Counted from the first letter of the stretch, positions 50,034-59,108 are shown. The stretch is 64,000 bases of DNA from Inquilinus sp. Marseille-Q2685 (GCF_916619195.1 NZ_CAKAKL010000008.1:62001-126000); one strand, 5' to 3'. Notes: generated by a model from the sequence alone, not told the origin. Made by a program: numbers and translations.

Positions 50034-50296
50034 CCCGTATATCCCACCCCCTTGTGTCCTGCGCCGGTTCAACATGCCGACAGGGCAGGAGGACGGCGCA
50101 GCGCGATGTGGTGCATCGCGCAAGCCGTTCGACGCACCATGTCGGCATGTTCAACCGGCCCGGAGGGTCGCCTTGCGGCGGCCGCCTGCGGGCGCCGGCC
50201 GCTCGACCGTATGTCCCTATACGCTCTTCGCGGCCCGCGCCCTCATTCGACTCACCGCAAGGCGACGCAGGACGCAAGGGGGGGGGATATACGGGC
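50033..50296. mobile_element. MITE-like element with 31-bp terminal inverted repeats
   Basis: A 264-bp, non-coding element with terminal inverted repeats of 31 bases (50033-50063 and 50266-50296) that differ at two positions. Ends are GCCCGTATATCCC and its complement. TA dinucleotides flank both sides (50031-50032, 50297-50298), the target of IS630/Tc1-type transposition. Inside are imperfect inverted copies CCGGTTCAACATGCCGAC (50064-50081) and GTCGGCATGTTCAACCGG (50141-50158), and a hairpin GCGCGATG-TGGTG-CATCGCGC (50101-50121). No transposase is encoded, so it would need one in trans. Confidence 0.75.
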
Positions 50297-50793
50297 TACT
50301 GCCGGCCCGGCGGCAGCGCCGGCGGGATGATCTTCATCTCCGGCAGCGGCAGCGGCGAGGCGTCCGGCACGTTCTCGTCGACCTCCTGCTGCGCCGCCGC
50401 GGCGGCCGGCGAGGTGTCGGTGCAGCTGACCACCCAGATGTCGTAGACCGGATGGTCGAGCGCCGAGACGCCCGGCGAGGAGGCGAACATCCAGCCGGTG
50501 AAGACGGTGGCGGCCGGCTTGCCGGGCGGGGTGTCGGTGATCTCGAGGAAGGCCGCGCTCTCCGGCGGATCCTCGGGCGGCGCCTTGCGGCAGGCGCGGA
50601 CGGTGATGCCCAGCGTGCCGAACTGCACCGTCTCGCCGACCTTGGCCTCGAGCGGCTGGGTCCGCGCCGTGATCTTGTCGAGGCCGCGCAGCTCGGCGAT
50701 CGGCTGGTCGATCGTGGCCGCGGCCTGCACCGCGCCCGGAAGAGCCGCGGCGGCGAGCACCGCGAGCGCGGGAAGCACGAAAAGGCTGCGCAT
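50296..50793 (-). CDS. DUF2155-family exported protein
   Basis: A 165-residue alphaproteobacterial exported protein. Signal peptide SLFVLPALAVLAAAALPGAVQA; conserved core ARTQPLEAKVGETVQFGTL, VRACRKAPPEDPPESAAFLEI and GWMFASSPGVSALDHPVYDIW, with two cysteines. The function is unknown, but it is found next to complex I accessory and mla genes in the group. Its ATG 50793 is 9 bases after the mlaD stop. The minus-strand stop TAG lies at the edge of the MITE element. Confidence 0.93.
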   Translation of the reverse strand: MRSLFVLPALAVLAAAALPGAVQAAATIDQPIAELRGLDKITARTQPLEAKVGETVQFGTLGITVRACRKAPPEDPPESAAFLEITDTPPGKPAATVFTGWMFASSPGVSALDHPVYDIWVVSCTDTSPAAAAAQQEVDENVPDASPLPLPEMKIIPPALPPGRQ

Positions 50794-50801
50794 GGTCCGG
50801 A

Positions 50802-51359
50802 TCAATTCCCCAACATGCCGCCGGGCTTGCCCTGTTGCGGCGCCTGCTCCTGCCCCGGGGCGGCGGGGGTTCCGCCGGCCCCGCCGGTGCTGGCGCGGTC
50901 GCCGAGCTGGCCGATGCTGAAGATCACCTGGCCGAGCAGCTGCTCCAGGCTCGGATTCGACTGGGTGTAGGCGATGGTGTCGCCATCCTTCAGCCAGCCG
51001 TTCGGATCGTCCGGCCGGGCGCCGGGGCTGAGCGAGAGGCTGCGGCCGCCGAGCAGCCCGTCGCTGCTGATCGCTGCGGCAGTATCCTGCGACAGCTTGA
51101 CCGACGGGTCGATCGACAGCTGGACGTCCGCCAGATAGCTCTCGGGATTCAGGGTCACGCTGGTGACGGTGCCGACCTTGACGCCGCCGATCCGGACATC
51201 GGTGCCGGCGTCGACGCCGTCGGCCTGGTTGAACTGGGCCTTGAGCGTGTAGCCCGAGGCGGACCCGAGATTGGCGCTGGTATAGGCGAATCCCAGGAAG
51301 ACCAAGGCGACGGCCAGCACGACCGCGCCCATGACCGTCTCGATGACGTTCCTGTGCAT
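50802..51359 (-). CDS. mlaD: Mla-pathway MCE-domain lipid-binding protein
   Basis: A 185-residue MlaD: an N-terminal inner-membrane helix (VVLAVALVFLGFAYTSANL) and one MCE domain (ADGVDAGTDVRIGGVKVGTV and LLGGRSLSLSPG). The C-terminus is Gly/Pro-rich. MlaD hexamers shuttle phospholipids between the membranes to keep outer-membrane asymmetry. Here it is separated from mlaE/F genes and grouped with the NDUFA12-like gene upstream (24-base gap) and DUF2155, a common alphaproteobacterial order. Confidence 0.93.
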   Translation of the reverse strand: MHRNVIETVMGAVVLAVALVFLGFAYTSANLGSASGYTLKAQFNQADGVDAGTDVRIGGVKVGTVTSVTLNPESYLADVQLSIDPSVKLSQDTAAAISSDGLLGGRSLSLSPGARPDDPNGWLKDGDTIAYTQSNPSLEQLLGQVIFSIGQLGDRASTGGAGGTPAAPGQEQAPQQGKPGGMLGN

Positions 51360-51383
51360 CGCTGTTCCCTCAGGCCAGCCCGG

Positions 51384-51770
51384 TCACGCCGGCGTCCAGG
51401 GCTCGTAGTCGCCGGTCGCCTTGGCGCGATGGCTGCCGCGCAGCGGATGGCCCGGCGGCAGATAGGCATGGCCGGTCCCGGTCGGGTTGGTCTCGGGCGG
51501 CTGCTGCCAGGGCCGGCGGAACGGGCTGGCGTCGCCCGGCGGCTCCTTGAAGGTGTAGTGCAGCCACCCGTGCCATTCCGGCGGCACGCGCGTCGCCTCG
51601 GATTCGCCGCCGTTGAACACCACCCAGCGCTTCTCGCGGCCGCCCTGGGCGACCTTGCGGCTGCGATAGTAGCGGTTGCCGAAGGCGTCCTGGCCGACCA
51701 GCTGGCCACGCCGCCAGGTGACGAAACGGAGATAGGCGCGCAGCCCGAATTCGGTCAGATCGAAGGCCAT
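51384..51770 (-). CDS. NADH:ubiquinone oxidoreductase accessory subunit, NDUFA12-like
   Basis: A 128-residue homologue of the mitochondrial complex I subunit NDUFA12 (B17.2), found in alphaproteobacteria. LVGQDAFGNRYYRSRK, RWVVFNGGESEATRVPPEWHGWLHY and PTGTGHAYLPPGH are the conserved blocks. It sits peripherally in complex I. ATG 51770 was chosen; ATG 51785 adds five residues. It heads an operon with mlaD and DUF2155. Confidence 0.95.
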   Translation of the reverse strand: MAFDLTEFGLRAYLRFVTWRRGQLVGQDAFGNRYYRSRKVAQGGREKRWVVFNGGESEATRVPPEWHGWLHYTFKEPPGDASPFRRPWQQPPETNPTGTGHAYLPPGHPLRGSHRAKATGDYEPWTPA

Positions 51771-51893
51771 GGATCCCAAGGACATGCCGAGTGACGGCCC
51801 CCGGCCGTCGAACGGCGCGGACTATGGCATCGCCGGCCGCGTCCGTCCAGTGCGCGCGCCGCCGCGCCCCGGGGCAATTTCAAGGCACGCCGT

Positions 51894-52817
51894 TCAAGAC
51901 CGGCGAGCAGGCCCCGGCGAAGCGGCGATGGAGGCCGGGGTCGCCCGCCGGCCGTCCGTCGCCGTCAGGCCGATGCCGGCCGCCACCGCGGCCAGCCCCG
52001 CCAGCAGCGGCCAGCCGAGCGGCTCGTCCAGGGTGAAGACGCCGAGCAGCGCCGCCACCACCGGGTTGACGGCGACCGAGATCGCCACCCGGGTCGGGGT
52101 GGTGCGGCCGAGGGCGAAGACCCAGAGGAAGAAGGTCAGGGCACCGCCGACCACGCCGAGATACACCACCGCGGCCCAGCCCGCCGGATCCAGGACGGGC
52201 AGCGCTGTCGGCCGGGCCGACAGCGCCATCGCCGCCAGGCTGCAGGCGCCGGCAGCCATGCCGATGACGCTGAAGGACAAGGGCGAGGACCGCAGGACGA
52301 AGGGCCGCGACCACACGTTATAGAGGGCGCCGCAGCCGGCCGCCCCGACCATCAGCAGGTCGCCGCGCCACGCCCCCGGCGGCGCCTCGGCCAGGCCGGC
52401 GCCGAGCGCCAGCGCCACCCCTGCCATCGCCAGCAGCACCCCGGCCGCCTTGCGCGGGGCCAGCCGCTCCGCCCCCAGCGCCGCGCCCATAGCCAGGGTC
52501 AGGAGCGGTTGGGTCGACAGCGCCAGCGCTCCGCGCGCGGCGGTGGTGTGGGCCAGCGCGGCGTTGAACAGGAACGGGAAGGCGGCGAAGAACAGCAGGC
52601 CCAGCAGCGTCGCCGCCGGCAGGTCGCGCCGCGGCGGCCAGGGCGAGCGCAGCGCCAACGCCACGGGCAGCAGCAGGACGCAGCCGATGCCGAAGCGGAA
52701 CACGCCCAGCGTCGCGGGATCCAGCGCCCCCATCAAGAAACGCGTCGCCACCACCGAGGTGCCGCCGAGCGTGCTCGACGCCAGCGCCGCCGCCACGCCG
52801 AGCCCTTCACGCGCCAT
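51894..52817 (-). CDS. EamA/DMT-family exporter (LysR-paired, copy 2)
   Basis: A 307-residue, ten-helix DMT transporter. ASSTLGGTSVVATRFLMGAL opens repeat 1; ALTFFLWVFALGRTTPTRVAI and NPVVAALLGVFTLDEPLGW are in repeat 2. ATG 52817 has AGGAGGGGAC upstream. It is divergent from a LysR gene, the same layout as at 39.1 kb and 62.5 kb. The substrate is unknown. Confidence 0.92.
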   Translation of the reverse strand: MAREGLGVAAALASSTLGGTSVVATRFLMGALDPATLGVFRFGIGCVLLLPVALALRSPWPPRRDLPAATLLGLLFFAAFPFLFNAALAHTTAARGALALSTQPLLTLAMGAALGAERLAPRKAAGVLLAMAGVALALGAGLAEAPPGAWRGDLLMVGAAGCGALYNVWSRPFVLRSSPLSFSVIGMAAGACSLAAMALSARPTALPVLDPAGWAAVVYLGVVGGALTFFLWVFALGRTTPTRVAISVAVNPVVAALLGVFTLDEPLGWPLLAGLAAVAAGIGLTATDGRRATPASIAASPGPARRS

Positions 52818-52909
52818 GCCGTCCCCTCCTTTACCGGGCGGAGCAGCATAGGAACGGCTCTCGGCTTCAAGGAAACGCATAGTTATGATCATCTGGATCA
52901 CGAACCGTG

Positions 52910-53782
52910 ATGGAGTGCCGAGTGCTGGATCCGGACCTGCTGCGCGCCTTCGTCGCCGTCGCCGACCACGGCTCCTTCACCCGCGGCGCCGCGGCGCTGA
53001 ACCGGACCCAGTCGGCCGTGAGTATGCAGATCCAGCGGCTGGAGGGCGCGGTCGGTGCCGCGGTGCTGGACCGCAGCCGCCGCGGCCTGCGCCTGACCCC
53101 GGCCGGCGAGGTGCTGCTGGGCTATGCCCGCCGCATCCTGTCGGTCTCGGCCGAGGCGATAGGCCGGCTGCGCGACCTGCAGGTCGAGGGCACGGTCCGG
53201 CTCGGCGTGATGGAGGATTACGGCACCCGGCTGGTGCCGCCGCTGCTGGCCGGCTTCGCCGCCGCCCATCCGCGCATCCAGGTCGAAATGGTGACCGGGC
53301 TGACGACGCCGATGCTGCCGCAGTTGGGCGAGCGCTTCGACCTGGTGCTGGCGATGCATGCGGCAGGCGACGGCGGCGGCACCTTCCTGCGGCGCGAGCG
53401 GGCGGTCTGGGCCGCCGGCCGCGATGTCGCCGCCGAGACGCGCAGCCCCCTGCCCCTCGCCCTCTATCCCCAGGGCTGCCTGTTCCGGGCCTGGGCGATG
53501 GCGTCGCTCGACGCCGCCGGCTTGCCCTGGCGGCTCGCCTTCGTCAGCCACAGCCTGGCGGCGGTGACCGCGATCGCCGCGCAGGGGTTGGCCGTCACCG
53601 TGGTCAAGGCCGGGCTGCTGCCGCCGGAGCTGCGCCCCCTGGGCGAGCGCGACGGCCTGCCGCCGCTGCCCGAAGCCGATATCCGCCTGCACCGCGCCCC
53701 CGGTCTGGCGCCGGCCGGCGAGCTGCTGGCCGGGCATCTGGCCGCCGGGCTGGCCCTGCCGGACCGCGTTGCCTCGGTGTGA
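52910..53782 (+). CDS. LysR-family regulator (DMT-paired, copy 2)
   Basis: A 290-residue LysR regulator: SFTRGAAALNRTQSAVSMQIQRLEGAVG in the HTH and GTVRLGVMEDYGTRLVPPLLAGF opening the effector domain. These match the copy at 39193 closely (RTQSAVSMQ, GRVQLGIPDDY), so the two are paralogues. ATG 52910 lies next to GTG 52907. It is probably the activator of the divergent EamA exporter. Confidence 0.92.
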   Translation: MECRVLDPDLLRAFVAVADHGSFTRGAAALNRTQSAVSMQIQRLEGAVGAAVLDRSRRGLRLTPAGEVLLGYARRILSVSAEAIGRLRDLQVEGTVRLGVMEDYGTRLVPPLLAGFAAAHPRIQVEMVTGLTTPMLPQLGERFDLVLAMHAAGDGGGTFLRRERAVWAAGRDVAAETRSPLPLALYPQGCLFRAWAMASLDAAGLPWRLAFVSHSLAAVTAIAAQGLAVTVVKAGLLPPELRPLGERDGLPPLPEADIRLHRAPGLAPAGELLAGHLAAGLALPDRVASV

Positions 53783-53980
53783 TGGTAATCACACTTATCA
53801 TCAATTGACGCCCGTTCGCCAGGCAGCGCCCGCCCAATCGGTTTGCACTGCAACAGGGCGCTTTGCGGCGGAATTGCGGCGAATCCCGGCTATCAAGGCA
53901 GAAGCTGGGCGGAAGCGGCGCCTAAATGTCAGGCATTGCAGGCGATGCATTGCTGCGGTGCGATAAGCAGGGGTGGATGC

Positions 53981-54082
53981 ATGACTAAGCTAAGCGCATA
54001 TATCTCGGCGTGCGATGCAACGCACACCGCGCCGCGAACCCTTCGCTGGACGCGGCACGTGAAGAAGGAAATGCTGAAGTGA
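53981..54082 (+). CDS. Possible 33-residue leader ORF before the DUF1127 gene
   Basis: ATG 53981 has CAGGGGTGG upstream. The ORF ends TGA at 54082, overlapping the GTG start of the DUF1127 gene (GTGA). The peptide (TKLSAYISACDATHTA...) has no known domain. It may couple translation of the downstream gene. The rest of 53783-53980 holds direct GCATTGC repeats (53933-53939, 53947-53953) and nothing else recognised. Confidence 0.35.
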   Translation: MTKLSAYISACDATHTAPRTLRWTRHVKKEMLK

Positions 54083-54312
54083 ACCTGATCAACAAGCTTG
54101 TCGCCGCCTGGGAACGTCGTCGCGCCTATGCCGCTCTGATGCAGCTCGATGACCGCCTGCTGGCCGATATCGGCATGAACCGCGGCACCATCATGGAGCG
54201 CCTGACGCGCGCCGCCCGCGACACCCGCGTCGCCCCGGCCAATGTCGCCGTGCTGCGCCCGACCGTGGCCGCTGCCGCGAACGAAGATTCGGTCATCCGT
54301 CGCGCCGCGTGA
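54079..54312 (+). CDS. DUF1127-family small protein
   Basis: A 77-residue protein. The first 45 residues match DUF1127: AAWERRRAYAALMQLDDRLLADIGMNRGTI. The C-terminal extension is unusual for the short members. DUF1127 proteins in alphaproteobacteria bind RNA or partner regulators and affect phosphate, stress and growth. GTG 54079 has GAAGGAA 8 bases upstream. A strong terminator follows 53 bases later. Confidence 0.9.
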   Translation: MNLINKLVAAWERRRAYAALMQLDDRLLADIGMNRGTIMERLTRAARDTRVAPANVAVLRPTVAAAANEDSVIRRAA

Positions 54313-54364
54313 ACGGCCTGACCGGAGGCACCCGGTCCGCTTCCTCCCCCGGATCCGGGTCGCG

Positions 54365-54402
54365 AAAACCCCGCCGAGCGTAAGCCGGCGGGGTTTTCTT
54401 TT
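54365..54402. terminator. Bidirectional Rho-independent terminator
   Basis: AAAACCCCGCCG (54365-54376) and CGGCGGGGTTTT (54386-54397) form a 12-bp stem with a 9-base loop. T-runs follow on the plus strand (TTTTCTTTT) and A-runs precede, so it can serve both the DUF1127 gene and the convergent hxlR-like gene. Confidence 0.9.
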
Positions 54403-54415
54403 GCGCGCCCCCGGC

Positions 54416-54892
54416 CTAGCGGCCGTTCCGTCCATCCGCGTCGACATCGGACCAGGTCGCCGATCGCGGCCGCACCAGGTGCGGAACCTTGCGCTGTGGA
54501 TGCGGCACCTCGGCGCCCGGCTTCTCCGTGTCGAACGCTTGCCGCGACCGCTCGATCGCAGGGTGGTGCTCGGTCGCCCAGGAGAACAGGGCCTTGAGCG
54601 GTTCGATCAGCGTCCGGCCGCGATCGGTCAGCGCATAGTCCACCCGCGGCGGGATCGTCGGGAACACGGTGCGGGTCACCAGCCCGTCGCGCTCCAGCCC
54701 CCGCAGGGTCAGGGTCAGCATGCGCTGCGAGATGCCGCCGATGGTCCGGCGAAGCTCGTTGAAGCGCATTGGCCCGTCCGACAGCAGCCCGACCACCATC
54801 ACCGTCCATTTGTCGCCGACCCGGGCCAGCACGTCGCTGATCGCCCGGCACTGGTCGTGCCCGTCACGCACATCGCTGTTGCTCGGTTCCAA
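54416..54892 (-). CDS. HxlR-family transcriptional regulator
   Basis: A 158-residue winged-helix regulator of the HxlR type: SDVLARVGDKWTVMVVGLLSDGPMRFNELRR, GISQRMLTLTLRGLERDGLV and RVDYALTDRGRTL. The C-terminal 40 residues are a proline/arginine-rich tail not usual in the family. Cys15 in HDQCRAI may sense oxidants or electrophiles. It is divergent from azoR with an AGTCAC...GTGACT dyad between them, so it likely represses that gene. Confidence 0.93.
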   Translation of the reverse strand: MEPSNSDVRDGHDQCRAISDVLARVGDKWTVMVVGLLSDGPMRFNELRRTIGGISQRMLTLTLRGLERDGLVTRTVFPTIPPRVDYALTDRGRTLIEPLKALFSWATEHHPAIERSRQAFDTEKPGAEVPHPQRKVPHLVRPRSATWSDVDADGRNGR

Positions 54893-54939
54893 AAATGTGC
54901 CTCCTTGCGCCGCTCCCGGGCAGTCATCAGTTTAGCCCC

Positions 54940-54956
54940 AGTCACCAAATGTGACT
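54940..54956. promoter_or_regulatory. Dyad between hxlR-like and azoR genes
   Basis: AGTCAC-CAAAT-GTGACT is a perfect 6-bp inverted repeat with a 5-base spacer, between divergent starts (54892 and 55037). It is a candidate HxlR operator controlling azoR. Confidence 0.6.
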
Positions 54957-55036
54957 ACCCCGGGGCCGGATCAACCCGGGGTCTCGTCGGCCGGCCGGCC
55001 CATCCCCCTGCCCTCGACCATGAGGACCCGTTCCCG

Positions 55037-55657
55037 ATGAGCCGAATCCTGTTCGTCACCTCCAGCCCGCGCGGCGCGGCCTCGCTGTCGACCAAGGTCG
55101 CCACCGCCCTGGTCGACCGGCTGCAGACGCAGTCCCCGGGCGCCGTGATCGTCCGCCGCGACCTGGCCGCCCAGCCGCTGCCACATATCGGCAAGGACTT
55201 CCTGGCCGCCCAGGCGCTGCCGGCCGAGGCCCGCAGCCCGGCGCAGCAGGCGGCGCTGGCCCTGTCCGACACGCTGGTGCAGGAGCTGTTCGCCGCCGAT
55301 GTCGTCGTCATCGCCTCGGCGATGATCAATTTCGGCCTGGCCTCGACGCTGAAGAGCTGGTTCGACTACCTGCTGCGCGCCGGCGTCACCTTCCGCTACG
55401 GCGAGGCGGGCCCGGAAGGCCTGGTCACCGGCAAGACCGTGTATCTGGTCGAGGCCCGCGGCGGCGTCTATTCCGACGGCCCCTACAAGCCCTTCGATTT
55501 CCAGGAGCCCTATCTGCGACACCTGCTCGGCTTCATCGGCCTGACCGATGTCGAGTCGATCGCGGTCGAGGGCGTCGCCTTCGGCCCCGAGGCCGCGGAG
55601 AAGGCTGTCATCGGGGCGCTGGAGAGGGTCTCGACGATCACGGCGCAGGCGGCGTGA
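55037..55657 (+). CDS. azoR: FMN-dependent NADH:quinone reductase / azoreductase
   Basis: A 206-residue flavodoxin-fold enzyme that reduces quinones and azo dyes with NADH. FVTSSPRGAASLSTKVATAL binds FMN phosphate; AMINFGLASTLKSWFDYLLRAGVTFRYG is the signature region; YLVEARGGVYSDGP is also typical. ATG 55037 starts it. Probably derepressed when the divergent HxlR-type protein senses a quinone-like compound. Its 3' end overlaps the methyltransferase gene by 20 bases. Confidence 0.95.
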   Translation: MSRILFVTSSPRGAASLSTKVATALVDRLQTQSPGAVIVRRDLAAQPLPHIGKDFLAAQALPAEARSPAQQAALALSDTLVQELFAADVVVIASAMINFGLASTLKSWFDYLLRAGVTFRYGEAGPEGLVTGKTVYLVEARGGVYSDGPYKPFDFQEPYLRHLLGFIGLTDVESIAVEGVAFGPEAAEKAVIGALERVSTITAQAA

Positions 55658-56933
55658 TCCCGGTTCCGGGGCCGGCCGGATGCGGCCGGTCCCGGATGGT
55701 CTTCCGACGTCCGGCCCGCGGCGGCGGGACGGTGAGGGTCAGCCGCCAGACCAGGGCGCTGGCACCGCGCCTTTCCACCCAGACGCCCCGTCCGGGCTGC
55801 GGCGCCTGCTCGGCGCGCACCACTTCGAGATCGAAGGCGGCTGGGCCGGGCATGCCGAGCGCCGCCCAGCGCCGGCAGGCGGCGTCGAGCCGCCGCACGG
55901 CCTCGGGCGGGCCGTAACCGATCAGCACCCCGGGCCGGCAGATCGCGACCGACTCCGCCGCCGCGTCGACCAGGCCGAAGGGCGCGGTCGACAGCTCCTC
56001 GCCGGCCCCATCGTCGAATGCCGTGAAGCCGGGTTCGGTCTGGCCGAGAAAGAGGCGGAAGGCATAGGCCGCGCCACCGAACCGGGCCGGATCCCGGGCC
56101 CCGAGCGGCAGCGGCCGGTGCGACGTCGGCGTCGCGCCGATGCCGGGCCAGAACGGCAGCTCCTCGAGCCGGCGGCGCTCGACGCCTCGCTCCTGCCCCG
56201 GGCCGGTGAAGCGGACGAAGCGACCGGGGACCGCCTCCAGCGCCCGGAACCGGTCGCCCTCCCGGCGCAGGACCGCGACATGGCAGTCGCGGCCAGCGCC
56301 GCCCGCCAGCGCGATCGGCAGCAGCAGGCGGCCGCCCACGGCGATCTGTTCGAACAGTGCTGCCGGCAGGTCCCAGACGGCGGCGGTGACCACGGCCCGG
56401 TCATAGGGCGCCGCGGTGGCGTGGCCGGCGGCGCCGTCGCCTTCGACGATGGCGACATTGGCGCTGCCCAGCGATGCGAGATCGTCCCGGCTGCGCCGCG
56501 CGAGATCCCCCAGGATCTCGACCCCGACCACATGGCCGTCGCCACCGACCAGCCGGCCCATCACGGCGGCCAGCCAGCCCGAGCCGGAGCCGATCTCGAT
56601 GGCCCGGTGACCGGGCTCCAACCCCAGCCGGTGAAGCAGCCACAGCACGTAGCTGGGTTGGGAATTGGTCGAGTCGAGCGCGGCGTCGTCCGGCCCGAGA
56701 TGGGCCAGCACCCGGTCGCTGTAGACGGCGGCGAGATGGCGCTGCGGCTCGGCGTCGAAATCCTCGGCCGGCCGGTCCCGGTCGGCGCGGAAGCGGTGCA
56801 CAAAGCGATGCCGCGGCGCCTCCCGCACCGCCTGCCGGAGCCGTTCCGGCAGGCCGTCTTCGCCGCGCCGGCGGAACGCCGTATCCAGCATGCCCAGGAA
56901 ACGGGTGAGGTGCTCCTCGATCTCCAGCTCCAT
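55638..56933 (-). CDS. Protein-L-isoaspartate methyltransferase-like enzyme with C-terminal extension
   Basis: A 431-residue SAM-dependent methyltransferase. EIGSGSGWLAAVMGRLVGGDGHVVGVEI is the SAM-binding loop of the PCMT family, preceded by STNSQPSYVLWLLHRLGLEPGHRAI. The standard enzyme is about 210 residues; here the N-terminal PCMT domain is followed by about 200 more residues (GRFVRFTGPGQERG...) and a proline-rich C-terminus. It may modify a specific protein or small molecule. ATG 56933 has GGAGGG. It is divergent from the sigma-like gene. Confidence 0.85.
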   Translation of the reverse strand: MELEIEEHLTRFLGMLDTAFRRRGEDGLPERLRQAVREAPRHRFVHRFRADRDRPAEDFDAEPQRHLAAVYSDRVLAHLGPDDAALDSTNSQPSYVLWLLHRLGLEPGHRAIEIGSGSGWLAAVMGRLVGGDGHVVGVEILGDLARRSRDDLASLGSANVAIVEGDGAAGHATAAPYDRAVVTAAVWDLPAALFEQIAVGGRLLLPIALAGGAGRDCHVAVLRREGDRFRALEAVPGRFVRFTGPGQERGVERRRLEELPFWPGIGATPTSHRPLPLGARDPARFGGAAYAFRLFLGQTEPGFTAFDDGAGEELSTAPFGLVDAAAESVAICRPGVLIGYGPPEAVRRLDAACRRWAALGMPGPAAFDLEVVRAEQAPQPGRGVWVERRGASALVWRLTLTVPPPRAGRRKTIRDRPHPAGPGTGITPPAP

Positions 56934-57049
56934 GATCCCTCCGGCAGAATGTCCGCGAGGAAATGCGCGCGACACGGGCGGCTGCGGACCGGAAATATTT
57001 TTCGCGATGCCTGTCCGCGCCCGGCCGCGCCATGCGCATAGTGCTGCGG

Positions 57050-57616
57050 ATGCAGGACACCTCGCCCCTCAAACCGCGGATCGCGCTCCAGGCCTTCGGC
57101 CGGACCGAGCAGGATGTCCGGCGCGCGCTCGCCGCGCTGTCGGAGCCGGATCTGCTGCGGCTGCAGGCGATCGCGCGGCTGCGCTGCCGCGGCCTGCCGG
57201 GGCTGGACTGGCAGGAGCTGCTGCACGAGGCCGTCCTGCGCGCCCTCGACGGCTCCCGGCCCTGGCCGCCGGGCGTGGCGCTGGTCGCCTTCCTGGCCGG
57301 CATCATGCGCAGCCTCCGCAGCGACCATTGGCGCCGCCAGCGGGTCGCGGCGACGGCGCTGTCGGCGCAGGCGGCGGAGGTCGCCGACCAGGCGCCGGAC
57401 CCGGAGCGCATCGCCGCCGCCGGCCAGGCCCTGGCGGCGATCGACCGGCTGTTCGCCGACGATCCCGCGGCGCTGGCCGTCATCCTGGGGCTGAGTCAGG
57501 GCCTGTCGGCCGGGGAGATCCGGCGGCGCACGGGCCTGTCCGAGACCGAATACGAGTCCACGCGCAAGAGGATGAGGCGGGCGCTGCTGCGCCACGGCCT
57601 CACTGGGCTGCCATGA
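57050..57616 (+). CDS. Sigma-70-like RNA polymerase factor
   Basis: A 188-residue protein with a region 2-like LRLQAIARLRCRGLPGLDWQELLHEAVLRAL and WRRQRVAATAL, and a region 4-like C-terminus (AVILGLSQGLSAGEIRRRTGLSETEYESTRKRMRRAL). It is a divergent member of the ECF-like sigma group. Two in-frame ATG codons (57032, 57050) are possible starts. It is coupled by ATGA to a 77-residue partner, a possible cognate anti-sigma or modulator, though that is not membrane-bound. Confidence 0.8.
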   Translation: MQDTSPLKPRIALQAFGRTEQDVRRALAALSEPDLLRLQAIARLRCRGLPGLDWQELLHEAVLRALDGSRPWPPGVALVAFLAGIMRSLRSDHWRRQRVAATALSAQAAEVADQAPDPERIAAAGQALAAIDRLFADDPAALAVILGLSQGLSAGEIRRRTGLSETEYESTRKRMRRALLRHGLTGLP

Positions 57617-57846
57617 CGCATCGATCCGACCGCGCGCTCGAACGCCTGCTGGACGCGCTGGAGGCCGAACTCGCCGCCGCGCCGGAGGACGAGATCCGGC
57701 AGGCCGCCGCCGAGGCCGGGCGCAAGGTCTCCTCCACCGCCTGGGACGTCCGCGGCGTGATCCGGCGCGCCGAGGCGACCGCGTCCCCGGCAGCGCCCGC
57801 CGCCCCCGTTCCGCGGCCCTGGCGGCCGCCGCCGCGCTGGCACTGA
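57613..57846 (+). CDS. Small protein partnered with the sigma-like factor
   Basis: A 77-residue, acidic helical protein with a Pro/Ala-rich, basic C-terminus (VPRPWRPPPRWH). No transmembrane helix or zinc-binding motif typical of known anti-sigma factors is present. It overlaps the sigma gene's stop (ATGA), so the two are co-translated. The function is unknown; a modulatory role is inferred from the overlap. Confidence 0.65.
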   Translation: MTHRSDRALERLLDALEAELAAAPEDEIRQAAAEAGRKVSSTAWDVRGVIRRAEATASPAAPAAPVPRPWRPPPRWH

Positions 57847-57963
57847 CCGGCCCAAGAGCGAAGTTCACAGCCCTGCCCCGCGACCGAAGGCGGTCTGGCG
57901 GATGCGCCACAAGCTGCTAGCCTGCGGCCGCACACCACGAAACCGTCACCAACGGAGAGTCGC

Positions 57964-59010
<1,047 letters not shown>

Positions 59011-59024
59011 GGCGCGCCTCTCCC

Positions 59025-59108
59025 CGTCATTGCGAGGAGCGCAGCGACGAAGCAATCCAGGGGCCAGTGCGAGCGGCCCTGGATTGCTTCGCTACGCTCG
59101 CGATGACG
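59025..59108. repeat. Dispersed palindromic element, family B
   Basis: Long inverted repeat: CGTCATTGCGAGGAGCGCAG at the left end, CGCTACGCTCGCGATGACG at the right, and AAGCAATCCAGGGGCC facing GGCCCTGGATTGCTT. It lies between convergent genes and resembles a common alphaproteobacterial intergenic palindrome. No other copy is in the window. Confidence 0.75.

Noticed and set aside
52860-52909. LysR operator in the second LysR/EamA gap
   Set aside because: Only weak dyads (GATC-ATCTG-GATC, CACG-AAC-CGTG) are present; they are not convincing against background.
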